Of a stretch of 64,000 nt of DNA, positions 27,791 to 36,382 are shown piece after piece. Both the position numbers and the translations under genes were made by a program. Origin of the DNA: Variovorax sp. JS1663 (GTDB lineage: Bacteria > Pseudomonadota > Gammaproteobacteria > Burkholderiales > Burkholderiaceae_C); contig NZ_LYMK01000005.1 in assembly GCF_002157355.1 (NCBI RefSeq), positions 62,001 to 126,000 of the forward strand, read 5' to 3'. The notes below the pieces were generated by a model that was not told the origin of the DNA, ran no database searches, and worked only from the letters and a program-made list of their open reading frames with translations. Each line of letters opens with the position of its first letter. Positions within the stretch are counted from its first letter, which is position 1.

Positions 27791-29440
27791 GTGAACCCGT
27801 TGAGGCCGGTCGGACCGCTCTGGCGGACCGCCTCGGTCGCCATTGCCCTCGGCGTGCTCGCGCCGGTGCTCAGCCTCGGCTGGCTGGCCTTCGGCGCCGA
27901 CTTCTCGCACTGGACGCATCTGGCTCGGCACGTGCTGCCGCAGGCCGCGCTCAACACGGCGATCCTGTTGCTCGGCGTGGGCGTGCTGGTGCTGGTGATC
28001 GGCACCGGCTGCGCCTGGCTGGTCACCACCTGCGACTTCCCCGGCCGGCGCGTGCTGCACTGGGCCCTGCTGCTGCCGCTGGCCATGCCCACCTACATCG
28101 TGGCCTTCGCCTACCTCGACCTGCTCCATCCCATCGGCCCGGTTCAGGGCGCGATCCGCTGGGCGCTGGGCTTCGACAGCCCGCGGCAGTTCCGCCTGCC
28201 GGATCTGCGCTCGATGCCGGGCGCCATTCTGGTGCTCGGCTTCGTGCTGTACCCCTATGTCTACATGACGGCGCGCGCCATGTTCATGACCCAGCCGGCT
28301 CATCTGATGGAGGCGGCCCGCACCCTTGGCGAGAACGCGCGCGGCGCCTTCTTCCGCGTCGCCCTGCCGCTGGCACGGCCGGCGCTGGCGGTGGGCCTGA
28401 GTCTGGCCCTGCTGGAAGCGCTCAACGACATCGGCGCCTCCGAGTTCCTCGGCATCCAGACGCTGACCGTGGCCGTCTACACCACCTGGATCACGCGCTC
28501 CGACCTGGCGGGCGCGGCGCAGATCGCCTGCGCCATGCTGCTGGTCGTGGTCGCGCTGGTACTGCTGGAGCGCCATGGCCGTCGCCACCAGCGCTACGGC
28601 TCGGCGCAACGCATGCGCGGCGTCGAACCGCGGCGGCTGCACGGCCCCGCCGCCTGGCTCGCCTGCATCGCGGCCGCGCTGCCGGTGCTGATCGGCTTCG
28701 CCGCGCCGGCGCTCTACCTGGTGTGGGAAACGGTCAAGCGGCTGCGCCTGGGCAGCGGCATTTCCGACGGCCTGCTCGCGAGCCTGGGCAACACGCTGGC
28801 GCTGGCTGCCGGCGTGACGGCGGCCACCGTCGCCGCCGGCCTGGTGGTGGCCTGGGCGGTGCGCAGCCAGGGCTCGGGCATCAACCGCGCCCGCTGGCAG
28901 GCGCGCGCCGCCACGCTCGGCTACGCGCTGCCCGGCACCGTGCTGGCCATCGGGCTGCTGACGCCCGCGCTGGGCATCGACGCCATGCTGGCGACGCTGC
29001 TCGGCCGCGAGGGCCTGCCGCTGATGAGCGCCGGCATCGTGCTGGTGATCGCCTGCGCGATCCGCTTCCTGGCCATGCCCGTGGGCGGCATCGAGGCCGG
29101 ACTGGCGCGCATCCCGCCCGCGCTCGAGCAGGCCTCGCGCCTGCTGGGCGAGAGCGCCGCCGGCACCCTGCGCCGCGTGCACCTGCCCCTCCTGCGCCCG
29201 GCCATCGCGGCCGGCGCCCTGCTGGTCTTCGTCGATGCGATGAAGGAACTGCCCGCCACCCTGCTGCTGCGCCCCGCCAACTTCGACACGCTCGCGACCT
29301 GGCTCTATGCCGAGGCCGCGCGCGGCACCTACGAGGAAGGCGCGATCGCCGCGCTGGCGATCGTGGCCGCCGGCCTGCTGCCGGTGATGCTGCTGGCGCG
29401 CAACGGGCTCGGCGCGCATCTTGAGGGAACGGGATCATGA
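27791..29440 (+). CDS. Fe(3+) ABC transporter permease (FbpB type)
   Basis: An inner-membrane permease of 549 residues made of two fused homologous halves, each with about six membrane helices and an EAA loop (MEAARTLGENARGAFFRVALPLARP near residue 175, and LEQASRLLGESAAGTLRRVHLPLLRP in the second half). It starts with GTG at 27791, just after the binding-protein stop. The 3' end overlaps the ATPase start (ATGA). It transports ferric iron with the neighbouring proteins. Confidence 0.93.
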   Translation: MNPLRPVGPLWRTASVAIALGVLAPVLSLGWLAFGADFSHWTHLARHVLPQAALNTAILLLGVGVLVLVIGTGCAWLVTTCDFPGRRVLHWALLLPLAMPTYIVAFAYLDLLHPIGPVQGAIRWALGFDSPRQFRLPDLRSMPGAILVLGFVLYPYVYMTARAMFMTQPAHLMEAARTLGENARGAFFRVALPLARPALAVGLSLALLEALNDIGASEFLGIQTLTVAVYTTWITRSDLAGAAQIACAMLLVVVALVLLERHGRRHQRYGSAQRMRGVEPRRLHGPAAWLACIAAALPVLIGFAAPALYLVWETVKRLRLGSGISDGLLASLGNTLALAAGVTAATVAAGLVVAWAVRSQGSGINRARWQARAATLGYALPGTVLAIGLLTPALGIDAMLATLLGREGLPLMSAGIVLVIACAIRFLAMPVGGIEAGLARIPPALEQASRLLGESAAGTLRRVHLPLLRPAIAAGALLVFVDAMKELPATLLLRPANFDTLATWLYAEAARGTYEEGAIAALAIVAAGLLPVMLLARNGLGAHLEGTGS

Positions 29441-30111
29441 GCGCCGCCCTGCGACTCGACGAGGTGCGCCTCGCCTACGAAGGCGCGCGCGGCCTGCACA
29501 CCGTGGTCGACGGCTTCTCGCTCACGCTGGACGCGGGCCGCATCGGATGCCTGCTCGGCCCCTCCGGCTGCGGCAAGACCACGGTGCTGCGCGCCATCGC
29601 CGGCTTCGAGCCGGTGCGCGCGGGCAGCGTGCGCCTTGGCGATCGGCTGCTGTCCTCCAGCACCTTGCACCTGCCGCCGGAAGAGCGCCGGGTCGGCATG
29701 ATGTTCCAGGAATACGCGCTGTTCCCGCACCTGACAGCGGCGCAGAACGTAGGCTTCGGCCTGCGCAAACTGGCACATGGGGCCCGGCAGGCGCGCGTGG
29801 CCGAGATGCTCGCGCTGGTCGGCCTGGGCGATGCCGGCGGACGTTATCCGCACGAGCTTTCCGGCGGCCAGCAGCAGCGCATCGCGCTGGCCCGCGCGCT
29901 GGCGCCCTCGCCCGCCCTGCTGCTGCTCGACGAACCTTTCTCCAACCTCGATGCCGCGACGCGCGAGCGGCTCACCGTCGAGGTGCGGGAGATCCTCAAG
30001 GCGGCGGGCCAGACCGCGGTGCTGGTCACGCACAACGAGGCCGAGGCGCAGACCATGGCTGACCACGTCGGCCTGATGCACAACGGGCGGCTCACGCGCT
30101 GGACCGCCTAG
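29437..30111 (+). CDS. Fe(3+) ABC transporter ATP-binding protein, short form
   Basis: The ATPase of the iron importer. Walker A (GPSGCGKTT), Q-loop (FQEYALFPHLT), signature (LSGGQQQRIALARAL), Walker B (LLLDEPFSNLD) and the H-loop (VTHNEAEAQ) are present. At 224 residues it lacks the ~120-residue C-terminal regulatory domain of classical FbpC proteins and ends shortly after the H-loop. Since the stop is followed by intergenic sequence with no family-like continuation, the short form appears genuine. It is translationally coupled to the permease gene. Confidence 0.92.
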   Translation: MSAALRLDEVRLAYEGARGLHTVVDGFSLTLDAGRIGCLLGPSGCGKTTVLRAIAGFEPVRAGSVRLGDRLLSSSTLHLPPEERRVGMMFQEYALFPHLTAAQNVGFGLRKLAHGARQARVAEMLALVGLGDAGGRYPHELSGGQQQRIALARALAPSPALLLLDEPFSNLDAATRERLTVEVREILKAAGQTAVLVTHNEAEAQTMADHVGLMHNGRLTRWTA

Positions 30112-30209
30112 CACAGCGCGCGTTTTTGGCGATGAGCTTTTTTAGATAAGGTTTTCGAGCCTCGGAAGAATCGCGCTTCCCGACCACTCCCCGGAAGAAG
30201 GAAGCCCCG

Positions 30210-30893
30210 ATGACCCGCCCCCTCACCCTCGTCAGCCACCTGCTGTGCCCCTACGTGCAGCGCGCCGCGATCGCGCTGCGCGAGAAGGATGTCGCCTTCG
30301 AGCGCATCGTGATCGACCTGGCGAACAAGCCCGCCTGGTTTCTCGATATCTCGCCCCTCGGCAAGGTGCCGCTGCTGCGCGTGCCGCGGCCCGGCGGCGG
30401 CGAGACCATCCTGTTCGAGAGCAACGTGATCTGCGAGTACATCGAGGAGACCCAGCCCGGCCCGCGCCTGCATCCGGAGGATCCGCTGCAGCGCGCCGAG
30501 CACCGCGCCTGGATGGAGTTCGGCTCCGCCGTCCTCGTCGACCTGTGGGGCTACGAGACCACGCGCGATGCCGAGGTCTTCGAGCAGAAACGCCAGGCCC
30601 TGGCCGCCAAGTTCGAGCGCGTGGAAGCGGCGCTGGGCGACGGCCCCTTCTTCGCCGGCGAGCGCTTCAGCCTGGTCGACGCGGTGTTCGCGCCCGTGTT
30701 CCGCTACTTCGAGCTCTTCGACGAACTGCACGACTCGCGCGTGTTCGACCGCACGCCCAAGGTGCGCGCCTGGCGGCAGGCGCTGCGCGAGCGGCCCAGC
30801 GTGCGCGAGGCGGTGGTGCCCGAGTACCGGCAGCATCTGCGCGCCTTCCTGGAAAAGCACGAAGCCCATCTGCTGACGCTTGCCCGCGACTGA
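30210..30893 (+). CDS. Glutathione S-transferase family protein
   Basis: A cytosolic GST-fold enzyme of 227 residues. The thioredoxin-like N-domain has [28 protein letters not shown] and the glutathione gamma-Glu site [11 protein letters not shown]. An all-helical C-domain follows ([14 protein letters not shown]). The CPYVQR motif resembles omega/zeta-like or stringent-starvation-type members with a catalytic Cys. GAAGAAGGAAG lies at ribosome-site distance from the ATG. It sits just before glyoxalase I, another glutathione-linked enzyme. Confidence 0.9.
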   Translation: MTRPLTLVSHLLCPYVQRAAIALREKDVAFERIVIDLANKPAWFLDISPLGKVPLLRVPRPGGGETILFESNVICEYIEETQPGPRLHPEDPLQRAEHRAWMEFGSAVLVDLWGYETTRDAEVFEQKRQALAAKFERVEAALGDGPFFAGERFSLVDAVFAPVFRYFELFDELHDSRVFDRTPKVRAWRQALRERPSVREAVVPEYRQHLRAFLEKHEAHLLTLARD

Positions 30894-30933
30894 GCCGACA
30901 ATCGGTGCCCTCGACAACCCAAGACACCACGAG

Positions 30934-31380
30934 ATGCGACTCCTCCACACCATGCTGCGCGTCGGCGACATGCAGCGCTCCATCGACTTCTATACGAAGG
31001 TGCTGGGCATGCAGCTGCTGCGCCGCTCCGAGAACACCGAGTACAAGTACAGCCTGGCCTTCGTCGGCTACGAGGGCAACCCGGCGCAGGCCGAGATCGA
31101 GCTGACCTACAACTGGGGCACCGACAGCTACGAGCTCGGCACCGCCTACGGCCACATCGCCCTGGGCGTGCCCGATGCCTACGCGGCCTGCGAGAAGATC
31201 AAGGCGGCGGGCGGCAACGTCACGCGCGAGGCCGGCCCGGTGAAGGGCGGCACCACCGTGATCGCCTTCGTGACGGACCCCGACGGCTACAAGATCGAAT
31301 TAATACAAACAAAATCAACAACTTACGAATATGGACGCCAATCGGACGCCAAAAACACCGATCCGCTGCGCAGCGCGTAG
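30934..31380 (+). CDS. gloA: Lactoylglutathione lyase (glyoxalase I) with replaced C-terminus
   Basis: Isomerises the methylglyoxal-glutathione hemithioacetal to S-lactoylglutathione. The metal ligands sit in [13 protein letters not shown] (His), [14 protein letters not shown] (Glu), [10 protein letters not shown] (His) and [11 protein letters not shown] (Glu). Up to KIE the codons are GC-rich like the backbone. From position ~31300 they become A-rich (ttaatacaaacaaaatc...), and the last ~25 residues, ending [11 protein letters not shown], are not family-like. The 3' end has probably been rebuilt by insertion of the adjacent island. Enzyme activity is likely kept because all ligands are upstream. 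Confidence 0.92.
   Translation: MRLLHTMLRVGDMQRSIDFYTKVLGMQLLRRSENTEYKYSLAFVGYEGNPAQAEIELTYNWGTDSYELGTAYGHIALGVPDAYAACEKIKAAGGNVTREAGPVKGGTTVIAFVTDPDGYKIELIQTKSTTYEYGRQSDAKNTDPLRSA
31333..31352. repeat. Direct repeats at island boundary (possible integrase arm sites)
   Basis: Two copies of GGACGCCAA, 11 bp apart, lie inside the foreign-looking 3' end of gloA. Short phased direct repeats next to an insertion point are typical of tyrosine-integrase arm sites. No integrase gene is adjacent, so this is inference. Confidence 0.45.
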
Positions 31381-31389
31381 CAGATGAGC

Positions 31390-31419
31390 AACAAAAGCCC
31401 GCACAAGCGGGCTTTTGTT
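31390..31419 (+). terminator. Rho-independent terminator after gloA
   Basis: A 13-bp stem (AACAAAAGCCCGC / GCGGGCTTTTGTT) with an ACAA loop and a T-rich 3' arm. It follows the gloA stop by 9 nt and insulates the backbone from the DISARM operon. Confidence 0.9.
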
Positions 31420-31494
31420 TATCCGGTGACGGCATGCAGCCATGGCGACCAACTTCCGCTCCATCGGCTTGGTGGCCTCCATCCCGCCTGGTCG

Positions 31495-31505
31495 CCCCCC
31501 CCCCC
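31495..31505. repeat. 11-bp C homopolymer upstream of DISARM operon
   Basis: Eleven consecutive C residues lie 65 bp upstream of the ribbon-helix-helix gene. Such tracts slip during replication and can also be misread in sequencing. Confidence 0.85.
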
Positions 31506-31532
31506 GCGGGGTTACCACCTGTTTCGGTAATT

Positions 31533-31553
31533 CGTATTGCGACTTACTATACG
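31533..31553 (+). promoter_or_regulatory. Inverted repeat overlapping likely promoter of DISARM operon
   Basis: CGTAT and ATACG form an inverted repeat separated by 11 bp, just upstream of the GGAGG ribosome site of the ribbon-helix-helix gene. TACTAT inside it could act as a -10 element, with TTTCGG 17 bp upstream as a poor -35. It is a candidate autoregulatory operator. Confidence 0.4.
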
Positions 31554-31570
31554 GACCTAAGGAGGCCTCG

Positions 31571-31798
31571 ATGGAGCGAGCCACGAAGTCGGTGTCAATC
31601 AGCTTCCGGGTGTCGCCACTGGTGAAGCGCTGCCTCGAAGAAGCAGCAGCGCGCGAACAGCGGTCGCAGACCAATATGTTGGAGAAGCTGGTACTCGACT
31701 ACTGTCGCACTTACTCGCTCGCCTGCCTCGCCAAAGAACCTATATGCAACGACGTGCCCAGGGAGAAAAAGCATGGTCATACAGTCACAAAGGGATAG
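31571..31798 (+). CDS. Small ribbon-helix-helix-like protein, DISARM-operon leader
   Basis: A 75-residue basic protein. TKSVSISFRVSPLVKRCLEEAAAREQRSQTNMLEKLVLDY matches the Arc/CopG pattern: an N-terminal beta-strand with alternating residues, then two helices. A strong GGAGG (31561-31565) sets the ATG at 31571. It is the first gene of the DISARM-like operon, 21 nt before the methyltransferase, and is probably its DNA-binding autoregulator. The assignment rests on the RHH pattern and position, not on close family recognition. Confidence 0.7.
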   Translation: MERATKSVSISFRVSPLVKRCLEEAAAREQRSQTNMLEKLVLDYCRTYSLACLAKEPICNDVPREKKHGHTVTKG

Positions 31799-31819
31799 GC
31801 CAACAAGAGCAGACGGAGG

Positions 31820-33580
31820 ATGGGGCCGGTTCTAATGACGCCCCCGTCGAAGCTATCCATTACCCGGCGCATCCGCGCCCTTGGCCAAGTCACTGAGCGT
31901 TGCGAATGCGACGCGTCAACGCTTGTCGGGACAGTGCTTCGCCTTTGGTGCAAGACCGCTTTCCCGGCACTCCCACAGCCCTCCCTACCTTATTCGAAGG
32001 TGCTCGCTGCGGAGCCCCAGATTGCGGCTTTCGTGGCACTGCTGGGTCAGCTGAGCTACCTTGAGGCGACGTACTGGCTGAGTTCCGCCTACGCCGTACT
32101 GGCCGACGAGGGCTACCGCAAGAGCCTGGCAATGTTCTTTACGCCGGCGTCGCTGACCGAGGGCCTACTCGAAGACCTTGCCGCGCAGGGCGTCGACTTT
32201 GGGAGTCAGTCCTTCATGGACCCTGCCTGCGGAGGCGCGGCCTTTTTGGCACCGATTGCCTTGCGAATGCGAACCGCGCTGGTTGCGCAGGGATTCACGG
32301 CGCTGAAGGTGCTCAAGCACATCGAGAGGCACCTCAGCGGCTGCGATCTGGACAAGACACTGTGTGAGTTGTCCAAGCATTTCCTATGCATGGCGCTGCA
32401 CGCGGAAATCCAGAAAACGAACTACGTCCCATCCTTCAACGTCCACACGGCCAACTCCCTGACTACCCTAGCCGCCTGTCTCGGTACGGCGGATGTCGTC
32501 GTCTGCAATCCGCCCTACCGAAAGATGACCGCCGAGGAGTTGGAGCCCTTGCGCGACACGTACTCAGATGTAATCGAGGCCCAGCCGAACCTGTACTGCC
32601 TCTTCATCGCCCTCTGCGTCCGCTTGCTTCGGATCGGCGGACATACCGCACTGGTCACTCCGACCAGTTTCCTTTCAGGGCAGTACTTCGGTCGACTGCG
32701 CAAATTCCTTATGCGCAACACCGACGTCGAGCACATTGGCATGGTCAGCGACCGCCAGGGTGTATTCATTGACGTCGAGCAAGAGACCGCCTTGACAGTT
32801 CTACGGCGCCGCGCCGAAGAAGACCACACGCAGGTGCGCGCCAACGTCTCCGTCGTCTCGGGGGCGGGACAATACACGAGCGTCGGTGAATGCACCCTCT
32901 CCAACTCCGGCGCCGTGTGGCCCATCCCGCGTTCCGTCGACGACGTGACCCTGCTTAAGGCGGCCGCCCTATCCCGGTTCCGCCTGTCCGACTACGGCTA
33001 CCGGGTGCGCATCGGGGCGTACGTCTGGAACCGCGACAAACGGCCCAAGTTCGATTCGCTTCAGGACGCCCGGAAGGCCAAGGCGCACACAGCGATGCCG
33101 CTCATGTGGTCGCGGGACATCGTCCCGGGCCGCATCGTTCGGCTGGAGGACACCTCAGCCTACGACGGCGAGCATCGATTCGTCGACCTGGGCGACAAGG
33201 GGCATATGTCCGTAGTCACGTCGCCATGCGTGGTCATGCAGCGAGTGACGTCGAACGACCAGCCGCGGCGCCTTGTGGCGGCTGCAGTGTCACCGGGCGT
33301 CTTCGACACGTACGGCGGCTTCATCGGTGAGAACCACGTCGTCATCATCGAAGCGGTCAGCGACAAGCCAGCGTTGCCGCCCACTAAGCTCGCCAAGCTG
33401 CTGAGCGCGCATGCGGTCGACCGCTACTTCCGGTGCATCTCGGGTGCCATCAACGTCTCAGCGTTTGAGCTCAATCAACTTGCGCTCCCCGACCCGCGGG
33501 CACTTCGAGAGGCCCTCGCCGATGGCAGGTCCATGGAGGAAGCAGTGCACCTGGCTTTCGGACTCGTTTCCGAGGGATGA
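31820..33580 (+). CDS. N6-adenine DNA methyltransferase of DISARM-like operon (DrmMI-type)
   Basis: Probably marks host DNA by methylating adenine so that the DISARM core spares it. The 586-residue frame has a helical N-domain, FFTPASLTEGLLEDL (residues ~106-120), the SAM-binding motif DPACGGAAFL (134-143), and the catalytic motif NPPY (230-233) that defines N6-adenine or N4-cytosine enzymes. A C-terminal half follows that could hold target recognition (HIGMVSDRQGVF and later). GGAGG abuts the ATG at 31820, and a second in-frame ATG lies at 31835, so the exact start is open. It heads drm-type genes and differs from the cytosine methyltransferase DrmMII of class 2 systems. The match to DrmMI is by domain type and context. 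Confidence 0.82.
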   Translation: MGPVLMTPPSKLSITRRIRALGQVTERCECDASTLVGTVLRLWCKTAFPALPQPSLPYSKVLAAEPQIAAFVALLGQLSYLEATYWLSSAYAVLADEGYRKSLAMFFTPASLTEGLLEDLAAQGVDFGSQSFMDPACGGAAFLAPIALRMRTALVAQGFTALKVLKHIERHLSGCDLDKTLCELSKHFLCMALHAEIQKTNYVPSFNVHTANSLTTLAACLGTADVVVCNPPYRKMTAEELEPLRDTYSDVIEAQPNLYCLFIALCVRLLRIGGHTALVTPTSFLSGQYFGRLRKFLMRNTDVEHIGMVSDRQGVFIDVEQETALTVLRRRAEEDHTQVRANVSVVSGAGQYTSVGECTLSNSGAVWPIPRSVDDVTLLKAAALSRFRLSDYGYRVRIGAYVWNRDKRPKFDSLQDARKAKAHTAMPLMWSRDIVPGRIVRLEDTSAYDGEHRFVDLGDKGHMSVVTSPCVVMQRVTSNDQPRRLVAAAVSPGVFDTYGGFIGENHVVIIEAVSDKPALPPTKLAKLLSAHAVDRYFRCISGAINVSAFELNQLALPDPRALREALADGRSMEEAVHLAFGLVSEG

Positions 33581-33610
33581 CTACACGGCAAGAACTGTTC
33601 GGACTTTGTA

Positions 33611-36382
33611 ATGCCTCAATTCAAATCACTGGCCGACCGCCAGGCAGACCAAGCAAAGGCTCGCGAGAAACAAGCCGAACGGGCACGCAAGTACGCCACC
33701 AAGCCCGTGGGAGGGAGGCACTCACCGGTCAAACCCCGTGTGGTGCCGCTTCCCCCTCCGCAGTCGCCAGCCCCTGTCCGTCCACAACGGCCTTGGGCGC
33801 AGGTCCGCGCCGGCAATGCCCGCCTGACCTACCAATCACGGACTGCCGGGGAGACCGTGGCAGCGCAGCCTTGGACCAAGGAGCTCGTAAGCACCGTGCT
33901 TGAGGTAGCCGATCAGGGCGGGGTGACACTATGCCTGGTCTGGCCGGCAAAGGTAACGGCGCTGCCTCTATTGCACTTGCTAGCAAGCGTCGAGCGCGTT
34001 TTTGCCAAGGACCTGCGCGGCATGCGCACCTTGCTCTATCCGGGCACGCATGCCTGCCGTGCGCCACTCCATAGCGTGCTCGCCGACCGCAAGGCATTGA
34101 GCACTTTCTATCGCAGCTTATGGGTGGAACAACCGAACGGCACACTCGAGGCGGAGTCGTACACGACGTCACCGGCGTTCCTCGGCGCTTTGTGGGCGCT
34201 GAACGACTTGACCCAGCACACGCCCGGCGCCCCGAATCCATCCCTCGCGGAGCTCGTTCCGACGTTCGTCTTCGACCCAACCAAGCGGGCCTGGGCCACG
34301 ACAGCTTCCAACCCTCTGGAACGCACTCTCGCCAAAGTCGGACGTCTGGCGCTCCGGCGTGATCTCCGCGAGAGGGTCAGCCAGGAATGGGACATCCCCG
34401 AGAAGGCACCCGGCGCTCTCATGGTAATGCACCATACCGCGAAGAAGGAGTCGTGGCGCGCAGCATTGGCTGCCCAAGCTTTGAAGGGCCCCGGACGCCC
34501 AGAAATCTTGCTGCTAGACGCCACGGAGGCGGCTCGACGTACGAACTACGCTGCCGTTGATCGGATTCCCGATTTTCTATCGATTGCACAAGAAAGTAGT
34601 CTTTCCGATACAGGTGCCGTGGTCGTGACCGACGACCCCAAGACCTTCTTCATCTTGCGGGCGCAGCTTCGTAATACCGTGAGCACGCTTAAGACGCGGG
34701 TGTGGGCCGCCGAATCTGAAGAAGTACTGCTCTCGGCTCACCCGGTCGCTATCGACTGGCAACCCGCTCAGCGTAGCAACTCCAACTTCAGCGTGAGCAT
34801 CGTTGACCGCGACGCATCTCAGCTTGCGCTGGCATTCCAACGTCTGACCGCGTCGGCAGGCAAAGATGAGAGTCCGGCCTATCAAGCACTTCTTGAAGCC
34901 TGCATGTACGTTCTGCGGCTGTCAAACATGCCGGCGGGATACACCGACCTGACAGCGGCTTCGGCGGAGACCGGCGGAGGCGACTACTGCAGCCAGCAGA
35001 ACGCCTGGACGCCCGTGAAGCTCCGGCTGGCCTCGGCGCTCGACTCCGGCACGTTGAACTCGGTACGCAACGCCGTAGAACGCGCCATCGAGCGTGCGGA
35101 GAAGCTCCTCGACGACTGGAATGACGCTACGCCAATGGCGGCCCGCATGCTCTCGGAAGTCCGCAAGCACGCCGTTGCTGGCCGGCAAGGCATCTCCCTG
35201 GTGCTGCCGAGCAACCGGTACGTGCGAATGGCGCATCGCTTCTTGCAGCGCAAGCTGGGCGCGGATTGGGCCGCCGCTGAAGGTCGTATCGATTGGCACA
35301 CGCTCTCTGCCGTGGGTAAGACGCTCACGGGCGACCGCAAAGGCAAGCACTTCACCTTCATCGGCATCAACCCCGACGTGCTCCGCATCCTGTTGACCCA
35401 TCCGGAAGTGCCGCACGGCACCGTGGCGCTGGTGGCCTATCGTCAGGCCGAGTCCACGCTCACAACGCTCATCAGCATGAAGGAGGTGGATGCGTTCAAG
35501 GCCTACCGCGGTCGCATCGGTCTGCTGGCCCAGGAGCTGGAGCGGCGTCTAGCGGAGGTGCCGAACCCACTGGTCATCAACAAGCTGCGTGAGATGCCCC
35601 TCACGTTTAAGTTCGACGACAACGGTCACAACGGTCAGAGCGGCGAGCAGGCGTACTACAAGTTCGAGCTTGAAGGTGGTGGCCGGGCATATGCTTCTGG
35701 CTGGGTCTATCGCCACGTACCCGATGAAGACCCTCCGTTTCGCCGCGCGGCCGCAAGCGCTATCCAGCCTGATGACTTCATCTTCGACATGAGCGACGAG
35801 CTGCGCGCCAAGCTGGAGTCGTCACTGCAGCTGAACGGCGAGGGCGTGAGCTCCGTGGTGGACCCGGTGCGCATGTTGCTCAAGCTGTACCACGACGATG
35901 TTCAGCGGCGCTGTGCGCTGATGTTCAAGTCCACCAAGCGGTCAGCACTGGCTCGCGAGATTCACGCCAAGATGGTTGAACTGGACCCGAAGGCCGCGGA
36001 CTGCCGGCCGGGTCGTGTGTACTACTGGCTGGCCCTACAAGCGAAGGACGACACACGGCCCCACGCCTCCAAGGACTCCAAGTACTTCAAGGTGTTCTGC
36101 AAGGCCTTGGGTATCAGCGAGGAGGCTGCAGAGCAGCACTGGGGTTTCGTGCGCAATGCGCGGCGTCTGAACCAGTACCTGGGACGGGAGCTGGTCGCCC
36201 GGTACGCCGAGATTCTGTTCCAGCCCGAGAGCGCCGCGACTTACCGGAAGGTGTCCGAAGACGTCATACGGCAACTGCAGCAGGAGGCGTTGCGCTGCGT
36301 CTATCGAGTCGAACAGGTTGTGCCGCCACTTGCGCGCGAGACAACGATCACAAAGGGAGAGACACGTGTCCATTCTCAGTAA
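33611..36382 (+). CDS. Large DISARM-associated protein, DrmE-like candidate
   Basis: A 923-residue protein whose function is not recognised from motifs. A basic, Gln/Lys/Arg-rich N-terminus (residues ~5-35, possible coiled coil) is followed by a Pro-rich linker. Then comes GVTLCLVWPAKVTALPLLHLLASVERVFAKDL and RTLLYPGTH, which resemble the start of a DrmE-type protein as I remember it. No Walker A or DEAD-type box was found. Segments such as GAVVVTDDPKTFFILRAQL and GISLVLPSNRYVRMAHRFL alternate like Rossmann or helicase-like folds without catalytic residues. It sits between the methyltransferase and DrmA. DrmE belongs to class 2 DISARM, so its presence beside an adenine methyltransferase would be a mixed architecture. 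Confidence 0.6.
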   Translation: MPQFKSLADRQADQAKAREKQAERARKYATKPVGGRHSPVKPRVVPLPPPQSPAPVRPQRPWAQVRAGNARLTYQSRTAGETVAAQPWTKELVSTVLEVADQGGVTLCLVWPAKVTALPLLHLLASVERVFAKDLRGMRTLLYPGTHACRAPLHSVLADRKALSTFYRSLWVEQPNGTLEAESYTTSPAFLGALWALNDLTQHTPGAPNPSLAELVPTFVFDPTKRAWATTASNPLERTLAKVGRLALRRDLRERVSQEWDIPEKAPGALMVMHHTAKKESWRAALAAQALKGPGRPEILLLDATEAARRTNYAAVDRIPDFLSIAQESSLSDTGAVVVTDDPKTFFILRAQLRNTVSTLKTRVWAAESEEVLLSAHPVAIDWQPAQRSNSNFSVSIVDRDASQLALAFQRLTASAGKDESPAYQALLEACMYVLRLSNMPAGYTDLTAASAETGGGDYCSQQNAWTPVKLRLASALDSGTLNSVRNAVERAIERAEKLLDDWNDATPMAARMLSEVRKHAVAGRQGISLVLPSNRYVRMAHRFLQRKLGADWAAAEGRIDWHTLSAVGKTLTGDRKGKHFTFIGINPDVLRILLTHPEVPHGTVALVAYRQAESTLTTLISMKEVDAFKAYRGRIGLLAQELERRLAEVPNPLVINKLREMPLTFKFDDNGHNGQSGEQAYYKFELEGGGRAYASGWVYRHVPDEDPPFRRAAASAIQPDDFIFDMSDELRAKLESSLQLNGEGVSSVVDPVRMLLKLYHDDVQRRCALMFKSTKRSALAREIHAKMVELDPKAADCRPGRVYYWLALQAKDDTRPHASKDSKYFKVFCKALGISEEAAEQHWGFVRNARRLNQYLGRELVARYAEILFQPESAATYRKVSEDVIRQLQQEALRCVYRVEQVVPPLARETTITKGETRVHSQ

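Noticed and set aside
31300-31440. tRNA or tmRNA gene as island attachment site
   Set aside because: No cloverleaf, CCA end or tRNA-like T-arm sequence was found. The hairpin at 31390 is a simple terminator.
31490-31510. CRISPR or tandem repeat array near the C tract
   Set aside because: Only a homopolymer is present. No repeat-spacer pattern was seen here or elsewhere in the window.
36318-36365. Upstream extension of DrmA from 36318
   Set aside because: It would overlap the preceding gene by 65 nt without a ribosome site, whereas AAGGGAG precedes the GTG at 36366.
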